A stretch of 64,000 bases of DNA from Burhinus oedicnemus (taxonomy: Eukaryota > Chordata > Aves > Charadriiformes > Burhinidae): contig VFFE01006670.1 of assembly GCA_008921705.1 (NCBI GenBank), forward strand, positions 324,965 through 388,964. Reading direction: 5' to 3'. The translations under genes were made by a program, and so were the position numbers. Shown here in pieces: positions 38,348 through 51,000 of this stretch (the first letter of the stretch is position 1; each line of letters starts with the position of its first letter). The notes under the pieces were generated by a model. That model saw only the letters and a list, made by a program, of their open reading frames with translations. It was not told the origin of the DNA and searched no databases.

Positions 38348-41300
38348 ACCATCTAAGCAAGCGTTGCCCTAAGAATGAAATCCAAACACTAGAGGCCAAG
38401 ACAGAAGGAAAAAGGGTTTTTAATTCTTCCACAAAAGCAAAGACTGAACTGGTGGAGCAACTTGCGCTAGGGACCTGCGCACCCTGTGTCAGGGAATTTG
38501 CAAGGTGGATTTGAAATCCCTGTCCCACCCAGGGTACAGCTGATTTTGAATGTCCTTCTTTTATAATTCAGTGTCTGTGGCTCTGCCATGCTGTTTTACA
38601 AGGCAGATATCCAATTCCTGAAGGGATGGAAGCCAAAGTTCAGCACGAAGTATTATGCCCTGACGAGGGTGTTGTATTAATGCCAAGAGGAAGAGCAATA
38701 CCACCGCTGATTTATGGGATGCGGGCACGTGTGGCTAAGCAGCATGGGTCTGTAAACATTTCCTCTGCCAACGCAGTGGATATTCGTTTTGCAGTAAAGA
38801 TCCGTAACATTAAGCTGGCTGTGGAAGGGGCTCTCGTGTGGAATAGTACAAGGTCCAGCAAGTGGGACTTTTAAAAGCAGTTTTTCTCTGGCTTCTCACA
38901 GTCGCAGAGCATTGATGAAATGTGACCTGATAGGGCTTCGGTGATGCAAATTTCCAAAGTATTTGAGGGGAAAAAGCCTGAATCTGCTAGGATCACACAG
39001 AGCTGCGTTTCCAAGCTCCTTGCACAAGCAAGGAATGGTTTGCGTGTGCGCATCTGTACACGCTGCTGTTGTGCACTAACTAAAGCTGTGCACAGGAAAA
39101 CTTTTGTCTGTGGCAGTCCTGCCTTTTGATTTTATGCTTTGGATCTTACGCCTCAAAAATCCAGGAGTAAATTGAGGCCTTTTTGCAAATTTGGATTTCC
39201 TGATCCATAATGGTTGATTGGAGCTGGAATTCTCCTGAGTGGCAGTTTGCTTCATTCCCTTTTGCTTTGCTTTCTCACTGAAGTAGAAAAGTCATATACA
39301 GTACAATGAATTTAGTGCAGTCAGCAACAATTCAGCCATGCTGATTTATTCGAGCCGTTCACCGAGAAGTACTGCACTTCTCTGGAAGTGCTAGTGCCCG
39401 TGAATTTCATGTTGATTTTTACTGTTGCCCATGAATGGTCAAAGGTTTGTAGTTATTACAACCAGATTTTTTGCTCTCGTGTTCTCTGCGTGATGCCGAA
39501 CTCCGTTACTCAGCTGTCCTTGGAGGATGCGTGCGTGGAAGCGGAGCTGGCTTTCCAGCCGGAGGTCGCTGGGAGGAGTCAGGAGTGGGGTTCTTGCAAT
39601 AATTTTAAATCATGTTCTGTTGTATTTACAGTTTTGCAGTGTTTGTGTTGTGTGGGAGGTTGGCCATATGATTACAATAAATAGGTGTGAGGATGTGGCT
39701 GATAACATTTTTAACACCCAGTCAATCACTTGGCACGCTCTGATGCCAGGTACACCAGGAATAATAATATCTGGACTTCAGTTACAGCTTACGTTGAAAG
39801 TTCGCTGGGGAAAAATTAGATGAACAACTACAGTTACGGCTTTAGCAAGATGGCTCCTTTATAGTACATAACCTATGGTAATTTAGAAAACGTGGATCAT
39901 TAAAATCAATACATATTGCAACCAGACTTTACGAGCTTGATTCTCCCTTACACGAAGACATATCGGTCTTGTCAAGAGCTGAGAGCCAAAGTTATGGAAA
40001 ACAGCATTAGCTCAAGGAAGATATTTCCTCCAAGAAAAATATTCCTAGTTCACTTCTTCCTTGTGTTTATCACTGAGTGGAAATGGAGGTATTTAACATG
40101 AGCAGAGCGGACTTCTCAGCCACTTTGAATTTGGCATGGAAATAGTGTAGCCAACAGTGCTGCTAAGTAGACAAGACTTGAGGATGCGTCTGGTTTATGG
40201 GATTGTAAGGCTTGGCTCCAGGAGCCCTGTCCCATGGGGCCAGTGCTGTGAAGTTCCCTGTTTTCTGGCGAATGGGAAGCTGGTCCTGCAGGATGGTGCT
40301 TTGGTCAGCAAAGAAACATTGTGTGATACCAGGAGTCCCAGGCACCTGATACAGGGCAGCGAGTATTTTTGAGGTCGCCAGGGTTGGCTTTATTGAGAAA
40401 GGACACTGCCTTTGAGCTGACTGCTCTAAGCCTGCATACTACAACATCTAAATAGCCCGCCATGGCAGGAACCGAGGGCGCCCGGTCATAGGACAAATAG
40501 ACATTTAGATGACTTTGAAGCCAAAAAGACCAAGAACATGGAGACAGAAGAAGGAGAAACCCTCTGCCCTAATGGAGATTGGGCCAGAGTCACTGAGAAT
40601 AGACAGTGCCCTTCTTGCTGGAGGGTCTGACAAAGAAGTTATGAAAAGTCCTTAAGAGATAGTAGCTTACAAAAGAAATCATGTTCATGAAAAAACAGGT
40701 TTTCCAGCCAAAGACAAGTACAAGATTGCCAACTGCAGGGCAGTGTCAGTGTTGAGTCACAAGTATAAAAAATACTAAGCATTGAGCCTGGCCATTTCAT
40801 TAAAAACATTGCAAATACGGAAAATGCCTACATCAATAAGCCAACTTTGTGGAGTGATAGCCAGGGTGGGAGTCACTCACCATGCCTGAATTAGTCACCC
40901 AGATTTCTTTGACAGTGAAGAGGCTCTTCTGGAGTGTGATTCATTGGACCTGTCTGAAATACCTATCTTGGGATGGAGCAAATGTCTCTGTAGGGATTTG
41001 AGGAGGCCTGTACACCCAGCTCACATGCATTAGTCCACATTTTAGGTGCCTGTGTTTGCATAGATGTTAATTTTTCCAGCTATTCAGTGGAAAGGAATGG
41101 TTGCATGTTGAAGGTGAAGGTTAGTAAAATAATTCACATTCTGTCTTTGCAACACACTGAAGAGACATTAGTAGCCATGAACATGGTGAGGAGCAGCTAA
41201 ATTTAGGAGTGAGATCCTGTTGTGGGCACCCAGTCCTGATCGTCAATGGGCAGGCACTGATGCTGCGGGGTGAGCAGTGGCTGAGATGCGGGAGGGAAGG

Positions 41301-43038
41301 GGCTGGAGGGACAGGGGATAGCTGTGGTTTGCACCCACTTCACCCGATGCAGGAGAAGGGAACGTGGCAGCATTCCCGCTCATATCACAGGAAGGGATAT
41401 TCCTTGGTGCATCATCCCCCTGCCAACCTTGACTGCAAAGGCAAAGCAACAGGGTAAGACCCTGCAGTTGTGCATCAAGGGAAGTTTCTTGTCTTCAGCT
41501 TGTGTTTCTGAAGGGTTGAGGCAGCCAAGTGCCTAGTCTGTCCCGTGGTACTGCAGCTCAGCTCTGGGTGGGTTAGCCACGTAGGAGAACTGCGTGTTCA
41601 CAGGGTGAGGGTAACCTCTGGTGACAAACAAACAGGAGCTATGAATGTACACAGCCCTCTGGGACAGTCAGTGGAATCAAGGAATTTAGAAGAGTGTCAG
41701 AACATCCTAGCAGATAGCATCACCTGTGTGAGTAGGTCCATTCATGTACAGCCATGGAGGAAATAAAGGGTGTCTTGAACTTTGCATCAATCCCAGGGAG
41801 ATGAGCGAGAATTTTAAAAGGAAATGTTGGCACTTGCCCACAAAACCTGGTGTTTGCCAAAATGGCAAGAACCAAATTCTTCCACAGGTTAGAAGTGTCT
41901 TTCCCACTTTCTCCTACATCTACAGTTGGCCGAATTTCATTCTGTCAATGGACCATCCATCCTGCCTCTGCAGACTCTGCTTCTAGGCTGGAAGCCATCA
42001 GTCTCACAGCGCCCACGAGGCGGGGATATCCTGCAGGAGCAAAAGGGGACGCCAGTAATGATCCATTCCATTCAGGGTGCTGGATACCAGGATCACCACG
42101 GTCCCTCAGAGCTTCGGGCAGAAGACGCTTCATGCTGAACAGAGTAAAGTGGCAGTTTCCAGTTGACGTGAATGCAAATTGCAGGGCAGGGTGAATTACA
42201 GCAGAGTTTGTAGGAGCTCAACCAACTCCCCCCCATCTCAGAGAGGCAGAACGGGCCCTGGATCTGGGGGCATAAAGGAAAATGTGTCTGAATCATGCAT
42301 TGACATCACCAGGAGCTGCAGCTCTCCGACTCACGTCAGAGCTGAATTGATATGGTTACAGGAGACTGCGTGGCTTTTAATATTCTGGGAGAGCTGCTAC
42401 AGTGGCAGAAAAAATTATTCATGGATCAAAAAAAGAAAGGCGTTAGCAGTACAAAGTGTCACAATTGTCTCTGTTCTACCGCAAGGTTGAAACAATATGC
42501 CAGCTGCGGTACATGAGAAATAGCTTGAAGAAACACCAGCAAAAATGCACTGATTATTCTTGAAAGACCCTTGCAACTCAAGCCAAGGTATCACTTACTA
42601 ATTTATGGGGAAGAATAACGGGTGCCCAGCCCTCCGCTGACTCACTGGCGGTTGGTCTGGAACAAGAGGCATCACAACAGAAGAGCGTAACAGTCGCCTG
42701 CTTTATGTCACTGGAAATAAAGGTTGAGGTGAACAGAGGAACTGCTAGCGACAAAGTCGTAATTAAGAGATGCCAAACCAGCTTTTTGTCCTAGAGGGGG
42801 GACAAAAAAGGAATACAAAGTTCACGGAGGAGACGGTGGTTCCTGCTGTGCGCACAGGGGAATAGAGCAAGGCATAATCTTCCCCGTGAGTAATCGAATT
42901 CAGGTACCAACAGGCAAATGCCACGCTGAACGTTGAGTCCTGTGGTGGAAGCATATTGTTAGAAAAGGAGCAGATCCAAAATTACCTTAATGCCTTTTAC
43001 CAGGATCTGTTCAATGTTGAGTGTTGGATTTTAGCAAG

Positions 43039-43081
43039 GTGACTATTGCCAATGAAGCCCTGGGTGGTTAGCAATAGTCAC
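43039..43081. repeat. 11-bp perfect inverted repeat
   Basis: GTGACTATTGC (43039-43049) and GCAATAGTCAC (43071-43081) are exact reverse complements around a 21-nt loop. No transposon ends or known RNA family were recognised. Confidence 0.8.
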
Positions 43082-43419
43082 TCTGTCCACTGGTAGAAGA
43101 AAGTTGAAATGTGTATAAAATACTTGTAGATGTCTGCTGGAGGTACTGCGAATGACTTTTGGGGTTATAAAAGTCTGAATAGATTGCTATAGGAGAAGGA
43201 TGATGTATGGAAGTTGCTTTCCTCGACACTGGGCCTAAAATCCTTCAAATGACCCCACACCAACTAAAACGTGTCGACACAGGAATAACTTTATAATAAT
43301 GTTGTTTCGTTGAACTTCTGCATTTTTGAAGTTGTTCGCTCAGCTGAGTAATTAGCGTTTAAGCACTTTGTGAATATTCATTAGCTTTGCCACCCCTCCT
43401 CCCAGAAGAACATCACTCT

Positions 43420-43570
43420 TGGTACCCAGGAGGGGCCGAGGGGTCGAGGCGCTTGCGGGCGCATCTCGGGAGTGAGCTGCGAGGTGATGGGGGACCCTCG
43501 GCCCAGCGCTCCCTGTGGTGATATGCTCACCTCGGGACACGAGGGCCTCGGAGCGGCTCGTGGTCACATC
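43420..43570. other. CpG-rich patch
   Basis: A short stretch with frequent CpG (GAGGGGCCGAGGGGTCGAGG, CTTGCGGGCGCATCTCGGG). It lies 0.8 kb before the stronger CpG-dense block at 44.4 kb. No promoter elements were recognised. Confidence 0.4.
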
Positions 43571-44373
43571 AGCAATCAGCAAAATCCCCTGCTGGGATAA
43601 ACTGCGCGGCCTTCGGTCTTCTCCTTCATCCACTCGCTAATAAGATTACCCCATACAACAGAGGGACAGCGATATTATCCCCTAAGTAAGCAGGCAGGCT
43701 GTGTCGTGTACATGAGAATGTCCTGGCCGGGTGTTTGCTCCAAAAAAACTAAAAATCTATGTTTTTCTGGAAATAAAACAACGGCTGCAAAAGCTGTTAT
43801 TTCTCAGCCGGCAGATCCGATCTGTGCGGGTGAAAGTCAGCGCCCGCGAGGGTGCGTCTGAGTACTCAGGATTTCCCTGAGTCTTTCCGCATTGCTGGGA
43901 ATGCTTCGCAGCCCTGTGTGATGCTGAATCTCTGCTACCGAGTCCCTGCTACCTTCGGTCTCACATCGCCGACCCTGTTTGCAAGGATGGCGGTTATGGG
44001 AGGAAATGTTTTAATTTCTGATCTAAGCCAATGTTATGTGGTGCTGCTGACAAGCCACAGATGCAGAGTCCCACAATGCTGTTTTTACAGTCTCCTCTCA
44101 GAGCGGGACCTCGCTTTTAAATGAGAAAGTTCAGTCTTAAAATAGAAAACCACACTGAATTATACAGCCACTTGATAATTATTTTTTAGTGCTGCTGCTA
44201 AAAACGCCCCATTAAAAGACTGTAAGTCATCACAGAGCTCTGTCGGGCTACCACACACAGGGATTTTATTTCCAGCTGCATTTTATTTCCTAATTTTGGT
44301 GGGCCAAAGTCTTGAGATCAGAGAGTAAATATTTACATCTATCTCTATTTATCTCTCTATGCCTATCTCCTGC

Positions 44374-44605
44374 GGGGGGGGACGCGGGGGGCAGAGCGCG
44401 GTGCGGGTGGCGGAGGGGGGTGCCAGCTCGGCGGTGGTCCCCGGGCGCTGCGGGTGCCGGGTGGAGCGTCGCTGGGGGGGGCACCCTGGGGGTCTCGCCC
44501 TGGGATTTGGCCGGGACGGTTTGGAAAGCTGCGGTGCCAAAGCCGCGGCATGGGTGGATGTGCCAGGCTTTGAAAGCGTGCCAGTCCGCGTGTTCGGAGG
44601 CAAAC
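44374..44605. promoter_or_regulatory. Intronic CpG-dense, G-rich block (possible alternative promoter)
   Basis: About 230 bp with roughly two dozen CpGs and repeated G-runs (G8, G6, G6, G8), rich enough to form G-quadruplexes. It is flanked on both sides by AT-rich sequence. In vertebrates such islands inside long introns often mark alternative or antisense promoters. A 124-codon + frame crosses it, but its sequence looks like a chance product of GC-rich DNA. No TATA box or first exon is evident. Confidence 0.4.
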
Positions 44606-44619
44606 AGGAGGGAAAGGAT

Positions 44620-45080
44620 AACCGCCCGATATTAATTATGACTTTTGAAGCTTTGCCTAATTACATTGTCTCTCTTAAGACAACGACACAAATATTTATG
44701 AGTGGGACTTTTTATTCTCATCGTAATCAGTGACATAAATAGGTAACACCTTTATAAAGAGTTAATAAAAATGTGTCAACAGGCTCGAGCACAAACTATC
44801 GAGCAGTGTGCAGTAAAACATTCCAGTGTTTATTGTATTAATTGAATATTCATGAGATGCCAATTTAAATTACAGTTCACAACTGTTGCTGTGTCTAATG
44901 AATAATTTAAACAAGTGTGGCCAAAGAGATTTCAACGCTGCATTAGCAAACTGCAAGGGATTAAGCAACAGAGAATTTATAATTAGCTTTGTATATCCTA
45001 TAATAAATTCATTGGAAAGATGGTTTTAATTATCCCACATGTTAATTCAGAATTCAGTGCATTAATTTTCGATTGAAAAG
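44620..45080. promoter_or_regulatory. Candidate conserved enhancer rich in homeodomain sites
   Basis: AT-rich unique DNA with TATTAATTATGAC, GCCTAATTACATTG, TATTAATTGAATATTCATGAG, TAATGAATAATTTAAAC and TTATAATTAGC. The density of TAATTA/ATTA cores, the lack of repeats and the sharp border to the CpG block make it the strongest enhancer-like stretch in the window. Inference only. Confidence 0.42.
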
Positions 45081-46139
45081 TAACCCTTTCTTCCCAGACA
45101 ATATATTTGTCTCCTTCCTCTTCTGCATCTCGGGAACAGGAAATTACAAGTGTGGAATGGTCCCATCTTTGCAAACCTCGTCCATCTGACACAGAATTTA
45201 TATCTGCCTGTCTCAGGTCTGGAGTAATTGCTTTTTTGCATTTCCAGCTGGGGAAGCCGAGACAAGTGAGGTCAGATCCCTTCCTACAAGTCTGGATCCC
45301 AGAATCCTGCTGTAGCTTCTCCCAAGTCTATCCACTACGGCGCGTCCTCTTTGATACACTTCTGGCTACGTGAGAAATAGTGTCTATTCCTGGGAAGCAA
45401 GTCTACAAAAGTGATAAAAGTTTTTGGCAGTCATCTCCTATAAGCAGCTTTAAGTTTTTGTTTAAAAAACGAGAATGCACGTAAAAACCAGTCTAAACCC
45501 CAAAGTTCGAGCTGAGGTTGCTGCCTTATTTTTCGAGCAGAACAGGAATAGTTTTTTTCTCAGTTTGGTGTTCTTGCGAAGTGCTTTTTCTGTGGGAGAC
45601 GGGCCCCTTTGTGCAGTCCCCACTGCTCGCCCCTCTCCAGGGCGAGGAGGGCAGCCGCCCCATGCCACGGCGGCTGTAGGGGCTGGGGCTGCACTGGGCT
45701 GTCGTGGCTTTACCCTCTGCGGCTGCCGGTGGTAAAAAGGGGATTGAGATGTCCTTAGCAGCAGGGAGAGCTGAGGTCCTCATCAGTTGTGAGCCCCACG
45801 AGGAGATGCTAAGCCCTTCAGAGGGGTGAATATTGTCTGTGCTTTCCTCTCCACCTGCTTCCATAACCTACCATCTTTGCCGTGCTGCTCGGCTATAAAG
45901 CCTGTTTGTATGTATAGCGACAGCCGTAGCTCTTGAAGAACCTGAATGCCTGTGCTGAAACTTGCTGGACAGAAAAAAACCTGGGAAGTATTCCAGGGAG
46001 CGCAAATCCTTACACCTACGTGAAGGCGCCCATGCTCAAAGCCAGGCTGGGGAACTCAGAAGGTGTCTTTGGTTGCGCATCGGGGAGGAAAGCGCTTCCT
46101 TTCCAGGTGGCTTTGTTTAATTCCAGGTCAACAGGTTAA

Positions 46140-46340
46140 TGAGATCTCTGGGATATTTGATTTGATCTGGAATGTAAACATTCGCTTGGCACGTGTCCTT
46201 GATGTCTGATCAGATGGAAATGCAAATGTGGCGCTGAGCATGGCACGCCATCCAAAATGTTTTGGTGACACAATGTGTAAGACAAAATAACGATCACTTT
46301 TTCAAGGAGCCTAATTGAAATGTTTTCTGTTGCCTTTGAG
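46140..46340. promoter_or_regulatory. Candidate element with octamer site
   Basis: Contains CAGATG (46211-46216, an E-box of the CANNTG class) directly followed by ATGCAAAT (46220-46227), the POU-factor octamer. ATGTAAACATTCGC (a forkhead-like GTAAACA core) and CACAATG occur nearby. The region is unique and repeat-free. Confidence 0.38.
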
Positions 46341-47864
46341 TCCTGCCATGTCTATCAAATCAACAGCTCAGCACCAAGGGTAACGTGCCTGGTACTGGAG
46401 TGGAAGCTCCTTTGGCTCCCTCGGGAGCACCGAAAACCCAGGGCTGTCCCGGGAGCTGCCGCTGCGGCAGAGGCAGCGTTCAGACTTCCCCGAAGATCTT
46501 AATTGCTGGTTTAGTGCCTCTGTCTTTTGGGTGAGTGGAGTTATTTAAGTTGATAAATGGATAGCATCGCTGTAATGCAGTATGTTGTCGTTGACACTTA
46601 TTGATTGAACCTCGGGACTCAATTGATCAAGCTCCCCAGTGCCAGCATGTAATCCCAGTGGAAAAAATCAAACCTTTAATGGGGTCATGCGTTACTCTTG
46701 GTTTTCCACTTGGGGTTATACATTTTGGGAGGGAAGGAATTGGTTTTGATGGCCTGAATCCCCACTGATACCTGGATTAAATAAAGACTGGCAGTAGGAA
46801 CACTTGTTATTGTGGCAATCCAGTCTTGGGCAGACCCAAGCCTCATCTGATATGGCATATTTCACCTCCAGGACTTGAGTGTCTTGATGTTAGAAGGAAA
46901 GAAAGGACCCTTTCAGGTGTCTGTTATCCATCATGAGGAGGCCCAAGAGGACAGAGGTGCTGCTGGACTGAATATTTTTTCGCCAGTCCTCCTCAGTACA
47001 CTGCAGCTAATCCAATAAACCCTGTGGCACAACGCAGGCAGTGCAGCGCCTCAGGTTGACGTTGCTGCTGGAACCTAAGTAAGCACTTCCTAAAGTTGCA
47101 TGGCTTTAATTCTGAATTTATTGTAGGTTTTTGCATGTTTGTAATTTGTGTTGGAATAGTATCTGCAGTTACGCTGGCTACTTAAGAAATGCGAAGGGTT
47201 TGTCGTTGTCGAGAGTCAGAACAGAAGTTACGGCATCTGGCTCTTGTGGCAGGAGTCGGTGCTCGAGGATCTCTTCTCTGTCCCGTCCTGCAGTTAGTTT
47301 TGTACATACAGAGTCATTTGGGCTTTTTGCGCCTATTTTAAAAGTGTTCAGCATTTGCTATAATTAAAGATGAGAAGATAATCCACTGTACCTTCTGTTG
47401 ACAGTTTACGGGATGCAGCATAGTCATCGCCTACCTTGCAGGTCTCAGAGGTTTCCTCTGCAGAGCAGGTAAATGCTGTGAGCATCGTTTTGATGGTGGG
47501 GAACTGGTGTGCGGGGGGTTCAGTTCCCTGTCTCAAATTTGCTCTGGCAGAGCTGGGTTTTGAAACCCAAATAGTTTCCCAGCGAATATTCAGCCACAGA
47601 GCCAGCCTTCTTCCCTGGGCACTTGTGTTCCCAGTAATCAGAGACCTTATGAAACACTTATTACAAAGACAATAATCCCAGCAATATCTGGCCACAGAGG
47701 GATGCCGAGTTGGGGGGCAAGAAGCAGGCAGCTCGCTGCAGGCGTGTAAAAGAAGTGATGTGGTTTGTGTGCAGATGTGGTATCAACGCTGAGGGACTCA
47801 ACTCTTTCTAATACCGCAGGCATTTCTTACAGTACTAGAAAAGTGGGCTGTTAAACTTTGCAAT

Positions 47865-47878
47865 AAAAAAAAAAAAAA
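47865..47878. repeat. Poly(A) homopolymer
   Basis: An A14 run preceded by GCAATA, about 100 bp before the (TTC)n tract. No retrocopy was recognised. Confidence 0.9.
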
Positions 47879-47979
47879 GCTTTTACAATTCATTCACAGA
47901 GTTTAATCCCACAGGGACAATTTTTCTGTGTAGTCTTCCCATTTTCCTGTTGTGTTCCAAAATTACTTCTTTTTTTTTT

Positions 47980-48030
47980 CTTCTTCTTCTTCTTCTTCTC
48001 CTTCTTCTTCTTCTTCTTCTTCTTCTTCTT
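47980..48030. repeat. (TTC)n / (GAA)n microsatellite
   Basis: About 17 TTC units with one CTCC interruption, preceded by a T10 run (47970-47979). The tract is all pyrimidine on the transcribed TOX2 sense strand. The poly-Ser and poly-Lys open frames here are artefacts of the repeat. Confidence 0.95.
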
Positions 48031-51000
48031 TAATGCTCCATGCAATAAAACTTGGAGGCCTGTCATTACTTTTGAGTCTATCGCTTTATGTGAATGCAAT
48101 ATCTAAAATGCCTGAGAAGAGCCAGGAGAGACATAAACCAAAGTGAACTGGACTGTGCAGAAAGGCTTCAATAAGCTGCAAGAGCTCACAGGGAAGGGCC
48201 CATAAATACCACGGGAGATGATGGGGCCAGCATGGCTGCAGGTCCAGCCCGCAGGTGGGAGGGTGGATGGAGGAGTGTGGTGTACAGCAGTAGGTCAGCT
48301 GGCTGTGGAAGGGCCCCTAGGAGCTGGAGGTGCTCTTGCCAACATTAATTTTTATCCCCCAGCTACCCTGAGAAGCAAACACCAGGATTTACACAGTCTC
48401 CCACATTGCCCAGCGTCTTCTCTATCAAAAATGAAGCTTCTTGCCCTTCTGCCCGGCTGGGGCCGGGCTCAGTTCCAGGTGCTCCACGGCTGTCACCAAG
48501 CAGTGCAGAGCCATGTGGCTGGGGGGTTCCCCGGGGTGCTCTCCCTTGTGAGCAGGATGGGGAAGGGCTGGACGTGATGCCGCCTGGGCAAGGATGCGCG
48601 ATAGAGCGCACTTCGGCTCTCTCCATGGTGGTGTCCCATTTGGCAGGCAGGATAACAGCAATGAAATGAGTGGTCTCCAATCCACCAGCAGCTTTTTGTC
48701 GGATCCACCAAGAGCCCTCAGCTATCCTGAGCCCCATCAGGGGCTGCAGAGCTTGCAAGGGACAGCAGCTTCTGTACGGCCTCGGCTGGGCCGCTGCCAT
48801 GCAGGAGCTCTCTCGGCCTTCCTGCCAGTCAGGCACACCTGAGTTTGCATCATTCCAGCCTCCCCCAGTGCCTCCCACCAGCATACTGGCTTCTTGATGG
48901 GCACCGGCATCTTCCATTACTCATTTTTCTCCTTTTTTCCATAGTGCTCATTTTTTCCTTTTTGTTTTTTTTGGCATTGTCCTTTGTTGCGTAGGGAATG
49001 GAAGTGGATGTCAAACCCATTGCATTGTCTGGGAAATTGAATTCTTCCTTTCCGGCCACCCCTACTGCCTCGCTGGGAGTGCCAGGAGCACCACAGTGTT
49101 TGTGGGAGCAGAGCCTGTGGAGAAGGACTTCTGTCCATCCCAGCAGTTCAAAACCTTGTAAAGAGGAGGCTGAGCTGTAACTCAAGATGTTAAACATATA
49201 ATATCATCAAGGATCTGGTAAACCCACCAGGAAAATCAAACTCCCCCAGGGAGTCTCTGTAGAGATGGAGATGTGAAGCAAAAAACTTTCTGTCTCTAAT
49301 ATTTTCCTGCTTTCCCTTTTTTTTTTTTTGTCCCTAATGTTACTTGCGTGAAACCAGATCTCTGCTTCTCAGGAATCTATTTGCGTGTCTTTGACCTGTG
49401 GAAGAGCTTTGCTGGGCAGGTGACTGTGCCCTAGTGTGCACAGCTCAGGGTCGGATGCACCTTCAGAGGGGACCTGGGAAGCGTGGCCAGGGACCACCTG
49501 TAGCACCATGTAACGTGTGGTCTCTCATCCCAGCCTGGGAAGCACACAGCAAGTCCCACTATACAGATACTTATTTCAGTAGAAGGTTTTAACACTGGCT
49601 TCTGAATCCATCTCCCCACCAGTATCTTTGGGATTAAAAAGTGAAAGCCAAAAATTAAAGAAAATCTGATGTATAAAGAGGTCTGATGCTGAAGAGATTT
49701 CCCCCTTGCTTCCCGTGGGGATAGCTGTGCCTCAACCGTTTGACCCATATAATGCAACAAAAATACTCCCTGAGACAGTTAATCTGCTTCTCCATCCGTC
49801 TCCAGCACAGAGGCAGAAGTCTGGAGTAGGAAATCGGTTTGGGTGGGCTTCAGGGCCGGAGCAGACCCTTCCCCGCTCCCAGGACCATCTCGGCCCCCTC
49901 GGTCCCTACCCCTGCACGCCTGCAGGTGGTTCTCACCTACCCCCTTCGCTTCTTTTCCGCTGCGTAGCTGGTTCTCACTGGCTTTCCTCCCCTTGCCAGC
50001 ACACGAGAAGGGGATGTGACAATTTTATTAAGTTTTATACCCTCCATGGGTTGGCGGGGGGCTCAGGGTCTGGTGCTGCTTAATTACCTCCCACTGCCTG
50101 TTACAGGGGAATTCTGGCCCCAGCTTTTGGGACGTGATGGTGTTATGCCTGGCTGAGCGGCAATTGCCTTCATCTACAAATGGTTTTTACAAAATCGCTA
50201 AATAATGTATTCAGAAAACATGCTGGAAATTAATGGAATAGATTATTTGCAAACATGTTCACTGAATTATCAGGCTTGTTCTTTATCCGTAAAATAATGT
50301 ACTTTAAAAAAAAAAAAAGAAGTTTATTGAATACGTTATTTACAGACTGTTCTCCAGCTGAGAGCTGCAGGAACACCGACGGAGCGCACATGTGGATCGG
50401 CTGCTTCCTGGTGGCCGGGGGCAGTTGCTCCTCCTCCAGACAGATGCATGGTCCAGGACTTTGCTTGCGTTTTGCTGGACCATTTTGCTCATCCCTGACC
50501 TCGGAGGAGTGAGTTTGGAGAGGGACGTGTGCCTATTCCCCCACTCCCCGTGGGAATAGTCACAACGGTTGCTTTGCTTCGTGCATCGCCTTCTAAGACT
50601 CAGCGCTGCTCCTGTAAAAAAGTCCATGGAGAGGAATTAAGCCGTTTTGTGTAGCATTGTCGCATCATGGGGCCCTGCTCTGACAAGCAGCGAGGGATCA
50701 TTTGGGGGTGGATGGTTTAGACCTCCCGCCTGGCCAGTCCCCACAGCAGCACATCGCCCTGCAGTGAAGGGAGCATGACGGGTGGGAACCCACCTCGGAG
50801 GAACCGTGCCTTAAGGGAGGGGAGATCCTGCCACCAGTCTTGGTTGCTTCTGCAGTTCTCCTGCGGTATCCATCCTGTTGAGCTATTCTCAAGCACCCCC
50901 AATGCAAGCAGCAGGGTTTATCCCTCCCTCAAGTCAAAGGGGCACTGTGTGACACTGGTGTACAGCGACGATGTCACCTGCCTGCTGGTGATGAGGCAGC

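Larger units (their letters stand above)
36510..43380. other. Intronic sequence, partly of repeat-like character, no gene seen
   Basis: Includes the hairpin pair at 38.3 kb and the inverted repeat at 43.04 kb. The part from about 40.3 to 42.9 kb has the even purine-rich texture of very old transposon sequence, but I could not assign it to a family. No supported coding exon. Confidence 0.5.

Noticed and set aside
40300..41100. Possible old LTR or LINE sequence
   Set aside because: The texture is repeat-like, but no long terminal repeats, primer binding site or reverse transcriptase trace could be recognised.
44359..44733. 124-codon + frame across the CpG-dense block, considered as an alternative first exon
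   Set aside because: Gly/Arg/Val-rich chance product of GC-rich DNA; no donor that would join in phase to the exon at 61071 was identified.
47890..48146. Poly-Ser and poly-Lys open frames
   Set aside because: Direct translation of the (TTC)n/(GAA)n repeat.
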